A stretch of 64,000 nucleotides of DNA from Hyaloscypha bicolor E (Eukaryota; Ascomycota; Leotiomycetes; Helotiales; Hyaloscyphaceae): the NCBI RefSeq assembly GCF_002865645.1, contig NW_020194589.1, forward strand, positions 2,641,750 to 2,705,749, written 5' to 3'. A program made the translations under genes and the position numbers. The notes under the pieces are model-generated. The model ran no database searches, was not told the DNA's origin, and saw nothing but the letters and a program-made list of their open reading frames with translations. Position 1 is the first letter of the stretch. Each line of letters starts with the position of its first letter. Below, piece by piece: positions 54,019 to 64,000 of this stretch.

Positions 54019-55023
54019 ATGATTGTCTCCGTCTCCGTTAAGGACAAGGCTTTGGCTTACCTGGCAGAACTTGGCTCAACCTACAAGCGTGAAATCACTG
54101 ATGGATTGAAGCATCTCGACCTCGCTGGCACTGGCCAATATCCTCGGTTCCGACCATTTGAATGTCTCGATCTTGCTGGGACAATTACCTCCACCGGTTG
54201 CTTCAAAGCCTTCATCATCGTTCGATTTGGTGCCCGCCGCTTCATTAACCGCTCTGTTTTGAAGTCTTTCGGCAATGGAGACTCCTTGACATTATTCCCG
54301 AACTTCCCCCTGGAGGTCCGATGCAATATCTATGACCACGCCGTCGCTAGGCCAGAGTCAGTTGGAATCAATGTCACGGACAACGGCAGTGGTGGATGGT
54401 CCTCTTCAGCTGGTGGATATCCCAACTACAACCTCATGGCTGCCAACACCGAGGCCTTCAACTACCTCACAAAGGAGTACGGTTATGCCCCTATCTTCAA
54501 GGACGGTACAACCCTCTTCTCACCCAAGGTCGACGGCATGATTAACCTCACGATCTCCGCTACTGCACCAAACCCGATGCTCAAGATTTCTCGAATGTTC
54601 TCCAAGGGTTTCGACTTGGCTAACATTGGATCATTCGTCTTCGAAATCTCTGATCTGGAGAATGGCAACCCTGCGCAATGGATCATGGACAACCTTCTCG
54701 GAATGCCAAACCTCACGTCCCTTACCATTCGTTGCCAGCTGAAGACTTCGGCTGTCGAACAATCTGAGGTCAAATTCGATGTCGTCTCCGAGGCTTGGGA
54801 TGGTCGTGACGAGCGCTACATCCATGCCTTGGTTACCGATGAAGGCTTGGAATACAAGGAAGACTTTGAGCTAATGACAAAGATTGGTGTTTTGGGAGTC
54901 AAGGATACTGAGATACAAGGCGTCATGGATCTGTTCATGATGCTCGACCGATCTCTGTTGAACACGAACAGATTCCCCTCCTTTCCCGACATGGTCCGCA
55001 TTTCATTCCAATGGATTCTTTGA
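54019..55023 (+). CDS. 2EXR-domain-type fungal protein
   Basis: Single-exon frame of 334 residues. The segment LTLFPNFPLEVRCNIYDHAV at about residue 95 resembles the opening of the 2EXR domain found in many pezizomycete proteins of unknown role. It is followed by YNLMAANTEAFNYLTKEYG, which fits the family's continuation. The C-terminal half is ordinary mixed alpha/beta sequence with no catalytic motif. An internal duplication is visible near the N-terminus (LDLAGTGQY and LDLAGTITS). Codon use is strongly C-ending, unlike the surrounding AT-rich flanks, suggesting real and possibly strong expression. The start at 54019 is the first ATG in frame. Upstream splice signals suggest a leader intron. 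Confidence 0.7.
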   Translation: MIVSVSVKDKALAYLAELGSTYKREITDGLKHLDLAGTGQYPRFRPFECLDLAGTITSTGCFKAFIIVRFGARRFINRSVLKSFGNGDSLTLFPNFPLEVRCNIYDHAVARPESVGINVTDNGSGGWSSSAGGYPNYNLMAANTEAFNYLTKEYGYAPIFKDGTTLFSPKVDGMINLTISATAPNPMLKISRMFSKGFDLANIGSFVFEISDLENGNPAQWIMDNLLGMPNLTSLTIRCQLKTSAVEQSEVKFDVVSEAWDGRDERYIHALVTDEGLEYKEDFELMTKIGVLGVKDTEIQGVMDLFMMLDRSLLNTNRFPSFPDMVRISFQWIL

Positions 55024-55339
55024 CTGAACGTCTAAGCCAACAAAGTTGCACTTGCATCAAGCCTTCGTTGGATCAAAAGCCTGGATATTTCCGTATGTAC
55101 CATAACAGCACGAAGTTGGCCCAGACTAACTGACTTGAAGATTGGAAAAATCAACACTTGCTTTCATCCTTGGTCGACTTTAGATGCTTGGGTACTAAAA
55201 CTCAACATTTGCTCAACTTCCGCTATTAGTTCGACACATCTCATTGAGATAGATGACGACTCTTTCTGGAGTTTTATTGCCTCTCGAAATGGGCTGTCCT
55301 ACTAATTTGAATTGCTGAACCTTTTACGATACCCTCCTG

Positions 55340-55364
55340 TTTTTTCTTTTTCTTTTTCTTTTTC
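55340..55364. repeat. TTTTTC microsatellite
   Basis: About four copies of the hexamer. Confidence 0.85.
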
Positions 55365-57800
55365 TGCACTTGATACGCGGGGAGGAAATGATGACGGAGA
55401 TCTGGTATGGTGGTTCTCCCCTTGTAATCAGTCAAGAGAATCAAAGGGTTTCCCATTGAGATTTACTTACCTTGTGAGAACAGCGACCGGTGATTCTCAA
55501 TTGCTCCTTTTTATGATGTTGGGAGAGATTCCAAGGCTAGTCCCTCAAGATGGGGGATTAAACCAAATCCTGGGTCCTTAGGAGTGTGGCAAGTGCCATT
55601 TGCGGTTTGTTTCTCTGTGGCCAAACACATTAGTTGATTTTCCGATGGCTATTTTAGTTGTGTAAGGTGCAGGGTGCAGGGTTGGAGGGGGTATATGTGC
55701 AAAAAAATAGGTCGGGGTTGTGTAAGAGTGGCTTCCCTGAAAACCCTGAAACTTCAACCGAAGCTTATTGCTCAATAGGAGTGTTCCTGAATGGGCGATG
55801 CCCAAGATAGTAATCGCTAGCAAGTGCGTGGTTGAGCACATTGATGACTAGCCCTGTGATCGAAGGTGCCACTCGTTATTTGGTAGAGATTCTGGAAAGG
55901 GGGGAGTTATGTCAATTCCAGCTTGCCAACTTCTAAGACGCTCAACAGAAGGATGTTGACGCGACATAGCATTTATATCAAAGAGCTAACATAAGATATG
56001 CATGCAATTACACGGCATCTTTGTTGGCTTGTTAGTGCTGCGCTGTCGTGATGGGTGTAGAGGTTCTGTCTGTAAGGACTAACTCCAACGTGGGGTTTGA
56101 GGGAGCCATCTCATTTCCAAGGGCCACACAATCTCGCAGTCGTGTCTTTCATGCTATTGCTCAATATTTTGCGTGCGTTTTTCATCGGCCCTTGTTGTTG
56201 TAATGCCTTCTGTTGGATGCCTACTAGTCAAAAAGGGGTCAGCAAAGATGTCTTGACGTGGGTCGAAATTCAACCACTTACTTTCCACGTTCCGTTTTCT
56301 TTCGACTACGTGTATTTCATTGACATACTCGTCCCTTTCGAGTCTTTTCTTGCTCGAGAGGCTGTGCATTTGCCGGTCCTAGCCAGCTGTTATGGTGTAA
56401 GTGTTTGGACAGAAGCTACATCAGCAGGGTAAGGCTACTATGGAATACTAAGTTAAGTGAGAACATGGGGCAGGCAACACCCCTTGTCTATCTTTTCTTT
56501 GTGTTCAATATATATCCAAGGGCCTTCGAAGTTTGGGAGGCGGTTGTGGGTGTGAGGTTTGAACTCTTGAGATTGTGCCAATCTCGGATGCAGTAATTAA
56601 AATCCCATTTGAAGAAAAAGGGATGGAAATAGCGTACTGGGGGGAAATCATCTGGCCTCGCGTGTTCACTTGGTCATACACTGGGATAGTCGGACGGGTT
56701 CCAACGATTTGGGAATTAATCGAGTTTGATTTGGCATATTCTTCTTGGCGGCAAATATAAGATTTGAGCCAGTTGTGACGCCGATTCTACATCCCGAAAT
56801 CGGGTCTTCTCTACCCCTCTGGTTAAAACATGTTGGGGCGGCAATCATTTATCTTTTAAGTGAGGGCACGTTCATGATTGGGAGTCGACGAGATTAAGGC
56901 GACTCGGTAGTTCCAATCCAATTGGTTGTCTGTCCGGGGTCGGAATGACAGGTCAGCCTCATCGGGTCAGACATAAGAGGATTCACAGTTTTATGGTAGG
57001 AACTGGAGAATCAATCCGAACCTGGGATGTGCTGTGCAGTGGAGAGATCTCAAAAGCCCCCAAGCAACTACCGGATCAAGTGCTTCTCGTTGGTTTTGTA
57101 GACTACGGCTTCTGAGAAAGTCCTTTGGACGTGAAACGGTAACGACGAGATGTCTCAAGCGCTAGCAGCTCATGCCACTAACTTGCGAGGATACTAGATC
57201 ACTTCCTTCAGGCAGCGCGCCGCTCTGGACTTGGTGTAGAGTCTGGGCTAAGATACCAGATCCCGCTTCCCACAGGTACTGGATCATTGCTCACGGCTAG
57301 AAACGGATTCATGGTACAGTACATTTCAGATCCGCACTGCAATGAGAGAAGCTCGGGCAATGCAGAAGCAGCATGCAGAGAACGGAATCAGTGAAGCTTG
57401 GCAACGGCAAAAAGAAATATTGGGCTGTAGGTTAGAAGAGGCAGCCATGGAAAGTCTTCCAAACCTGAGCGTCTTTACTTTTAGAGCTCATGAGTATTGG
57501 AATATCAATTATCTGTAAAGGACAACGTTCAGTTAGGTGAGCTTCTTCTGGGTCAAGTGCAAATGATCCAGAGACACATTGATGCCACGAAATTATGAGA
57601 GATAGTTTCTTGTTTGACATCGGCATATTGCAAAGCACAGCACTGAATACGATTTGAGCATCTCATGAATCAAGTTCAAATGCTTCAGAGACTGGATGAA
57701 ATATTCCGAAATGAAGTGTAGAGTTCTTAGACAGGAGTTCACTCATCTGATTAATTAAACATCGTCAATTCATTTCTCATTGTACAACTTTTCGAGGACA

Positions 57801-57853
57801 AACGATTTCTCTGGATCAGCAAGAGAAGCATACTTCCAGCAAGAGAAATCGTT
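57801..57853. repeat. 12-bp perfect inverted repeat
   Basis: AACGATTTCTCT at 57801-57812 and its exact complement AGAGAAATCGTT at 57842-57853, with a 29-nt loop that contains CAGCAAGAGAAG. Confidence 0.85.
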
Positions 57854-58093
57854 AAATGAAAGTTCAGGGGCTGATTAGCCGGTTTTGTTCGATTAGTCAT
57901 CAGACCCCTGTGGCGCAGCAGGTGGCGGCTGCTTGGTCTCCATGCACTTAGGCACCAGTGCATCCCTGCGACTGCATCACCCCGTCAACGCGCCAAAGTG
58001 GTAAACACGAAAATCGACCCCACGTTCATGTATCTCAACCTCAAGCAACGCTTTTGCGCAACAATTCATGATATAGACGAAACGCTTATTGGC

Positions 58094-59957
58094 ATGGCTC
58101 TGGATCCGCGCTTAATGCCAGGTGTGGCTGCGGAAATGCGATCTGTTCGATCATCTGCCTCGACACCTTCGTTGCGATCAAGAGACGACAGCATTGGACC
58201 CTTCGGCACGATGGATGCGCCTGGGGGAAATGTCAGAGTGGTGGTCAGAGTCAGAGCATTTCTTCCCAGAGGTGAGCAACGCGTCATGGGGCTCTTGTGG
58301 GCTGGAAATAACGTGTCGTGCAGAGGTTGAGCGAGGCGCGGAATGCCTGATCAAGATGAACCCAATGAACCAAGCAACAACACTCCTCGTACCAAATGAT
58401 ACAGATCCAGCGAATTCGCGCTCAAAGATGCGAAAGGTAGTCGAGGAGAAGGCGTTCACATTCGACAATTCTTTCTGGAGTCACGACGTGGAAGACGAGC
58501 ATTATGCACATCAGGAGGACGTTTACAACAGCTTAGGGGAGGAGTTTCTGGATCACAATTTCGAAGGCTATCATACTTGCATATTTGCATATGGCCAGAC
58601 CGGCTCTGGCAAGAGTTATACTATGATGGGGACTCCTGATCAGCCAGGCCTGATTCCACGGACCTGCGAGGATCTCTTCCAGCGAATTGAAGCTGCCCAC
58701 AACGAAACACCCAACATCTCCTACAACGTACGAGTCTCCTATTTCGAAGTCTACAATGAGCACGTTCGCGATCTCCTTGTCCCCGTTCACCCAAATCAGC
58801 CTCCTTATTACCTCAAGATTCGAGAATCACCAACAGAAGGACCGTATATCAAGGACTTGACCGATGCTCCTGTCAAGAACATCTCCGAGATCATGAGGTA
58901 CATGAAGATGGGAGATTCGAGCCGAACAACAGCAAGTACGAAAATGAACGACACGAGTAGTCGAAGTCATGCAGTCTTCACTATTATGTTGAAGCAGATT
59001 CACCATGACATGGACACGGATGAGACCACAGAGAGAATGGCCCGTATCCGGCTTGTGGATCTGGCTGGTAGTGAGCGGGCAAAGGCAACTGAGGCTACTG
59101 GTGCCCGCCTTCGAGAGGGGAGCAATATCAACAAATCACTCACAACTCTAGGCCGCGTGATTGCCGCACTTGCCGATCCCAAGCAGCACCGCCCCGGAAA
59201 GAGGAATAAAGACATCGTGCCTTATCGAGACTCGATTCTCACATGGCTGCTAAAGGACTCGCTTGGAGGAAATAGCAAGACGGCCATGATTGCCTGTATC
59301 GCACCTTCTGATTACGACGAGACGCTCTCAACACTTCGTTATGCTGATCAAGCAAAGAGAATTCGCACCCGTGCTGTCGTTAACCAAGATCATGTGTCAG
59401 CTGCTGAGCGCGATGCTCAAATCGCTGCGATGGCTGAGGAGATTCGGGTATTGCAGCTGAGCGTTTCTGACAACCGAAGACGCGAGAAAGAAGGCAAGGA
59501 GCAAGAAGAGAAGTTGGAGGAATACCAGAATAGAGTAGCTGCTATGCAACGTATGATGGAGGAGCGAAGTATGGTTGCTGAGGGCAAGATCCGCAATCTA
59601 CAGACGGAGAATGATGCCTTGAGACTCCATTTGAAGCTTGCCCTTGATAGTCTGAAGAATCCCATAGAGGTTCGCTCCGCGAGGAGCAGTGTTCAAGGAG
59701 GAATCCGGATTGGAGGCATGCTCGGAGCAGGAGACAGAGGTGTGGACGACAAGGAGAACGACAATAGGACCGAACTTCCAGACGATGAGTATAGAGATGA
59801 TGATGAGGCAATCGATGTCTCTGTCCACGAGGAACGAGCAAACGAGGTCCAAGGTTATATGAAGGAGCTGCTGAAAGATCTGGGGATGTTCAAGAAGAAG
59901 ATTGGAGATGATAAGAGTCGATTCGTCACCCCCTTGGGTGAGAGAGTCAATAAATGA
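58094..59957 (+). CDS. Short kinesin-3 (Unc104/KIF1-like, UncB-type)
   Basis: Plus-end microtubule motor, 603 residues; exons 58094-58271 and 58324-59957, intron 52 nt. The motor domain has the P-loop GQTGSGKSYT at 150-159, switch I NDTSSRSH at 268-275, switch II DLAGSE at 305-310 and the neck-side segment ADQAKRIRTRAVVN. The approach to the P-loop, DHNFEGYHTCIFAYGQT, is characteristic of kinesin-3. After the motor there are only about 200 residues, with one coiled coil (RRREKEGKEQEEKLEEYQ). The FHA and PH domains of full-length cargo carriers are absent. This matches the short, UncB-type fungal kinesin-3, whose role is less clear than that of UncA. The in-frame upstream codon at 57998 is GTG, not a start. 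Confidence 0.9.
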
Positions 59958-60704
59958 GTGCTGGATTTAGGATCCGACTCGCAGACTAATTCTATCCTTG
60001 AGGGGAGTTAGTCGCATAAAAGCTGACTGTAAGAAACTGGTTTGGTTGCGTACTTGGAGCGCTGTCCGGATTTATGCGGATGGAATCTGGGTAGCGATGG
60101 TGTTTGGAGTATCAGAGTCGTAATTGTTGTACTGTAGTTTATGAATCATGATGTCTATTTCCGATCTTTGCGGGACTTGAGGAGAGTATTCATCCAATGA
60201 TAAATGATCAACTCCAATTTACTTACCTTGCCTCATGACGGACAGAAAAAGGCTACTTTTTTCAATTTTCCGACGATGACAAATACTTTATCTACAAATG
60301 TTCCCTCCAGTGGTGGTATATTTGAAGGCTATCGCCTTTAGATATCTTAGAAGGATAAATTTATTGGGATCTTGCTCTGTTCCAGCCCGTGAAAATGTCG
60401 AACGTCGAATCGACCTCTCCTCTAAAAGAGGGGCCTGGTGCGGCAGAGCCTCCTGCCAAGCTTTTAGGCCCCGCGTTTAGTGCGTTTCATAGTCGCTACT
60501 CCGTATATCAGCTTCGTTCCCAGCAGGGGTTTTGTCTCAACACCTCCAACTACCATTCTTTGTTCCGGATCTTCGTGCTTACTTTGTTCCTTGGAGACTC
60601 TCTTGCCCTTCATTTCTACGAACGTCCTCCAGTATTATTATTGGTGATCACACCAATAAATACACCGCTTAACGAACTGCACGAGGCTATCCTTTAAGCT
60701 GACA
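59958..60704. other. Intergenic between kinesin and eIF4E-like genes
   Basis: No gene recognised. The frames 60298-60697 lack support. Confidence 0.5.
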
Positions 60705-61553
60705 ATGGCTTTGAGACCATCACTTCTAACAAGAGGCTTGTCATCAGCCTCCGGAGCCGGTGATACTGGATCTCCAGCTGAGCAGCGCGATGATGCAAAG
60801 AAGAACATGTTGAAGGCAATGCGGCCTCTGCCGACTCAGCATTACTGGAATGTCTACTTCGACCGGTAAGCTCCATACGGCTGACTTTGGAGAATGGGCA
60901 GATGGTTCGAACAAGTGTGAAAAGAGCTGACAATTGGCGAAGACAGCAGAAGGATCAACCCAAATCTACCGATGGAACTTATACTGCCACCCTCGAGCAG
61001 CTCGGCTCCCAAATCGAGTCCGTCCAGGACTTCTGGAGATACAATAACAACACCCCAGTTGACCAGATCAAGATGCGCGAGTCAATCTACTTGTTCAAAC
61101 AAGGTTTCCAGCCAGTGTGGGAAGACCGAAGAAACATAAATGGTGGGAGCTGGACCTTCAGGGTGCCGAAAGTCAATGGTCCAGACTTCTGGACCAGAGT
61201 GCAGCTGATGGCGATTGGCGAAAAGCTGCAAAGCTGTCTCGATGTTGGTAAGAATTATAATTCTCTCTTTGAATGAGTTTGAAATGACTGATAAAGGTTC
61301 AGGAGATCAACTTTGCGGCGTTGGGCTTTCCGTTCGATTCAATTCTCATCTCATCTCGGTGTGGCATCGTGATGCCTCTCAGCAAAAGTCGATCGATGCG
61401 ATACTTGCCACAGTCCTGGAAGAGCTGCCTGCAGAATTGAAGCCCAAGCCCGATAATTACTTCTATAAGAAGCATTCGGATCATGTTGGTTTCAAGGCCC
61501 CGGCCATAACTACTGTTGCGCCGGCACCGGCTATCGAAGTGCCAAAAGTATAA
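60705..61553 (+). CDS. eIF4E-like mRNA cap-binding protein
   Basis: Binds the m7G cap of mRNA. Exons are 60705-60865, 60943-61247 and 61303-61553, 238 residues. Conserved aromatic segments are HYWNVYFDR, VQDFWRYNNNT, LFKQGFQPVWED, GGSWTFRVPK and FWTRVQLMAIGE, then LSVRFNSHLISVWHRD. The tyrosine in HYW and the overall pattern suggest the class II (4EHP-like) group, often a translational repressor or alternative cap binder; this is inferred. The first acceptor must be AAG at 60942 to keep the frame. The third exon could begin at 61297 instead (AAG) and add two residues, but CAG at 61302 is preferred. The C-terminus is Pro/Ala-rich. Confidence 0.88.
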
Positions 61554-61858
61554 TGATACCCAAGGGATGAAGGATTATGGAGTCATAAGAAGATATATGG
61601 ATGCCATTGATTGCATTTTGAGTTTCGGAATGGTGTTCTGAGTTTTTTGCATATTTTATGGCGTTTTCAATATCAACTATACAGTAAACGTGTCCATCCG
61701 GACAAACTTCGTAGCCAAGCAGAAGCCTCCCATCCGTGACTGCAAGTTGATTCCCCATAACGCCCTAGAACTCCAACTCCATACTTCGCCCAAACTCCCA
61801 GAATTCCCGTATAGTCTCATCCAGTATTATCAACATTATCAGCTCATTTCGTTCAACA
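61554..61858. other. Convergent intergenic region
   Basis: Two 3' ends face each other. Nothing else seen. Confidence 0.5.
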
Positions 61859-62579
61859 TCACCTCCAAACCCCCGCTCTCCTCATCACACCCTCAAACTC
61901 ATCTTTCTCCACGCCTCTTCCCACGCCCGCACCACCATTCGCCTCCAATATCATATCCCTCAACAAGTCCTCCTCGACATCCTCCTTCAACGCCTTCGCA
62001 ACCCTCTTCAAGGTCGCTAACGTTATCTTACCCTCTCCACCGCCACTCGTAAACAGCCGAAACGCCTCATCGACCTCCTGTGCATGCGAATCTGAAGTTC
62101 GTTCTCGGCTGTGGAATTTCAAGGCGCAGATCGCGAGGAATTGCTCGTATGCTGCAAAACCTTCATCGTCTGGGTCGAGAATCGAAGTAAACTCCTGGAG
62201 TTCAGAGGAAGTGGGTGGGATGTCTAGTGCACTACATGCCGTCAATCAGTATCTCCCTTCTTCCCGCTCCAACTTGAAAGGTCTTGTTGCAAGAGGCGGG
62301 GTACAAAAAGGGAAATACATCATAGCCCTCCGGACATCGCCAATTGGTAGAACTTTCTCCTTCTCTCCCTTCTTATCGGTCTTCTTTTGTGCAAAGAGCT
62401 CAAAGGCTTCCTTTATCTCCGTCTCTTCTCCGTTGGTGATCTTGTTTTCTTTCGCCAGCTTGGATTGTCGCTGCTTAGGCGCGGATGCCACAGCTGGGGA
62501 GCCGGCCCGCCGCTTTGCTGGCTAGGATATACTGTTAGCCGATACTTCAGGCTTGGGTACAGGTGGTGGTAGTTACCAT
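61859..62579 (-). CDS. EF-hand superfamily protein with degenerate calcium loops
   Basis: Exons read 62579-62577, 62521-62319 and 62231-61859, 192 residues. The first coding exon is only the ATG, followed directly by a GTAACT donor. Joining it to PAKRRAGSPAVASAPKQRQ gives a sensible start; no other ATG precedes the conserved part. Four EF-hand-like helix pairs follow: EIKEAFELF...IGDVRRAM, SELQEFTSILDPDDEGFAAYEQFL, EVDEAFRLFTSGGGEGKITLATL and RDMILEANGGAGVGRGVEKDEF. None has the full D-x-D-x-D/N loop, so calcium binding is doubtful. The general layout is that of calmodulin/centrin (Cdc31-like) proteins. A structural or scaffolding role is inferred. Confidence 0.8.
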
Positions 62580-63133
62580 GGCGACTGGCAGCTTCTTAGG
62601 AAGGTGGTGAAGTTTCGGGAATCTGTGACGGCTTGGACGAGGCTAAATCGTGAGCGAGACTCCGAATACGAGTACAAGAGGTCACTAGCGGCCGCCTTTG
62701 GGACAAAGCATGAAATTGTCTCCAGCAAATTTTCCTTTCCTTTTAACATCAAAATCTACTCAGAGCTGGGTCAGCGCCCACGAAATAAGGTACATCATTG
62801 CCCATCCTATGGTTTGCACATTTCCTTATCATTATCGAGGGAATCTGGGAATTTGATACAGCTCCAAAATTAAATGCTAGAGCTTGTCGTTGTCTCCAAC
62901 CCAGAGCGGCAAGTGTGGACAGTGGAGCAAGATGAATATCCTTGGGGTGCCTAGCCATTTGCTCGTTACGAGTTGGTGTTTGGTCTTTCGTGGAGACATT
63001 TTAGAGATTCTTTTTTAGATGTGAGCGAACCGTCTTTTGCCAATTTGGATACAATTGGATATTTATTCTGTGCTCTGTGTTATGTCCCACACATAGTCAA
63101 AAACTCGTCGATTCATCAACTCTTCGCTGTTTG
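62580..63133. other. Intergenic between the EF-hand and DUF1264 genes
   Basis: No gene seen. Confidence 0.5.
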
Positions 63134-63968
63134 CTACTCCTCCCAGCACGAATCTGCATCCTCATGAATCTCTACGCCCTCAATCCCCTTCCTAGCTTCC
63201 TTTTTCCGGCTCGTTTCCACCCCGTACCTCTCATCCCTATCCTTGACCTTGTCCCACGGCACCTGCTCGTCCTTCGTGAAGCTTGTCATCAACTCTGGCT
63301 TTCCCAATGGCAGCGTATCACCCCGATCAACCTGCCACAAATGATACGTCTTCCCATACAAACCAATGACCTCTTTCATCTCCTCCGTCTCTGCAATCTC
63401 CCAGGCGGCATTGGGAACATTGGGGTTAGGCATGATGAGCATGCCGCTGCGAACCTATTATTCGTCAATTGAAGTTTCTCTTGAAATCTGGGAGCCCACG
63501 AAAGCGAGAAAATGTTCTGAAGGAGGAGGTACAATTGAGAATTCCCTACCTCAAAGTCATGAGAATGCCAAAGCTTTCTCTCCTCCCTGTCCAACGTCTC
63601 GTATAATCTCGGCGTAATCATATATTCAACCCCAATTAACCTCGCAGGATTGGTCGGAGCATCATATATCAAGCATTGTCTAACCTGAAACACATCAGCT
63701 TTACCGTGTTTTCAATTTGTCCCCAATCTCATTCTCAAATGAGGGGTCAAGTGAAGAGCAATTATACATCAGCACTCAAATGTGTGCAATAATGATTAGC
63801 CTCTACCGAACGAGAAGTATCAGAAGCATAGACATGGAAGGCATTCAAGTGAGCACAAATTGCTTTGATGGGCCAGAAGGATTGGGTCGCTGCGGCACCG
63901 ATCTCAAGGATATTGTCTTTGGTTGCTTTGGGTGGGCCGGTGACGTTGTGGGTCGTTTGAGAAGCCAT
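63134..63968 (-). CDS. DUF1264 / oil-body-associated (OBAP) family protein
   Basis: Exons read 63968-63768, 63684-63550 and 63454-63134, 218 residues; introns 83 and 94 nt, all phase 0. The family core is complete: [67 protein letters not shown] and [17 protein letters not shown], followed by [20 protein letters not shown]. Plant members associate with oil bodies; fungal members are widespread and of unknown function. The C-terminal extension is charged ([20 protein letters not shown]). The gene is complete, with its ATG 32 bp from the right edge of the window. Confidence 0.92.
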
Positions 63969-64000
63969 GGTTCAGTCGGTGGATTGCAAAACGATAGTGA

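Larger units (their letters stand above)
55024..58093. other. 3-kb AT-richer gene-free stretch
   Basis: No gene, RNA gene or mobile-element remnant recognised. It includes a small TTTTTC microsatellite, a degenerate direct repeat near 57550-57740 and a perfect 12-bp inverted repeat at 57801-57853. Confidence 0.5.

Overview
The window is nuclear DNA of a filamentous ascomycete (Pezizomycotina). The evidence is many short introns of about 48-90 nt with CTGAC/CTAAC-like branch sites, and families typical of these fungi: GT90 CAP10-like glycosyltransferase, DUF7730, 2EXR, X325/BIM1-like copper protein, and a C2H2 plus Fungal_trans regulator. A leotiomycete is my best guess at class level, but that is only an inference. 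No rRNA, tRNA, CRISPR array, intact transposon or viral gene was found. All exon-intron structures were worked out by hand from splice consensus, reading phase and family resemblance.

Left part (1-13.6 kb). A C2H2/Fungal_trans transcription factor runs off the left edge on the minus strand. It is followed by about 8.7 kb without a convincing gene: first GC-rich and full of short tandem repeats, then a pyrimidine-rich stretch carrying several old, degenerate repeat families. A lineage-specific-looking protein with a decayed RING finger (10716-12377) sits between two separate arrays of roughly 45-50 bp degenerate tandem repeats. This is the most accessory-looking part of the window.

Middle (13.6-33 kb) is a dense housekeeping block: a SAM methyltransferase, a GT90 glycosyltransferase, mitochondrial ribosomal proteins uL15m and bS6m, sorting nexin MVP1, neddylation factor DCN1, ribosome-assembly WD protein RRB1, a conserved unknown, an OHCU-decarboxylase family protein and the splicing/ubiquitin ligase PRP19. 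Several are divergent pairs with about 200 bp between start codons (bS6m/RRB1; OHCU/PRP19). The outstanding oddity is DCN1. Its canonical exons give a normal 271-residue protein, but the second intron is 2,382 nt long and holds two long open frames of disordered, Pro/Asn/Ser-rich sequence in the same direction.

Right part (33-64 kb). This holds a RING protein with SUMO-interacting-like motifs, a coiled-coil unknown, a DUF7730 protein divergent from a DUF676-like hydrolase, a ferric-reductase-type flavocytochrome divergent from an X325/BIM1-like copper protein (a plausible metal-uptake pair), Golgi GDPase GDA1 divergent from a PPPDE-thioredoxin-PUL fusion, a 2EXR protein, a short kinesin-3, an eIF4E-like protein, a degenerate EF-hand protein whose first coding exon is only the start codon, and an OBAP/DUF1264 protein. 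Gene-poor gaps of 1.3-3 kb lie between these groups.
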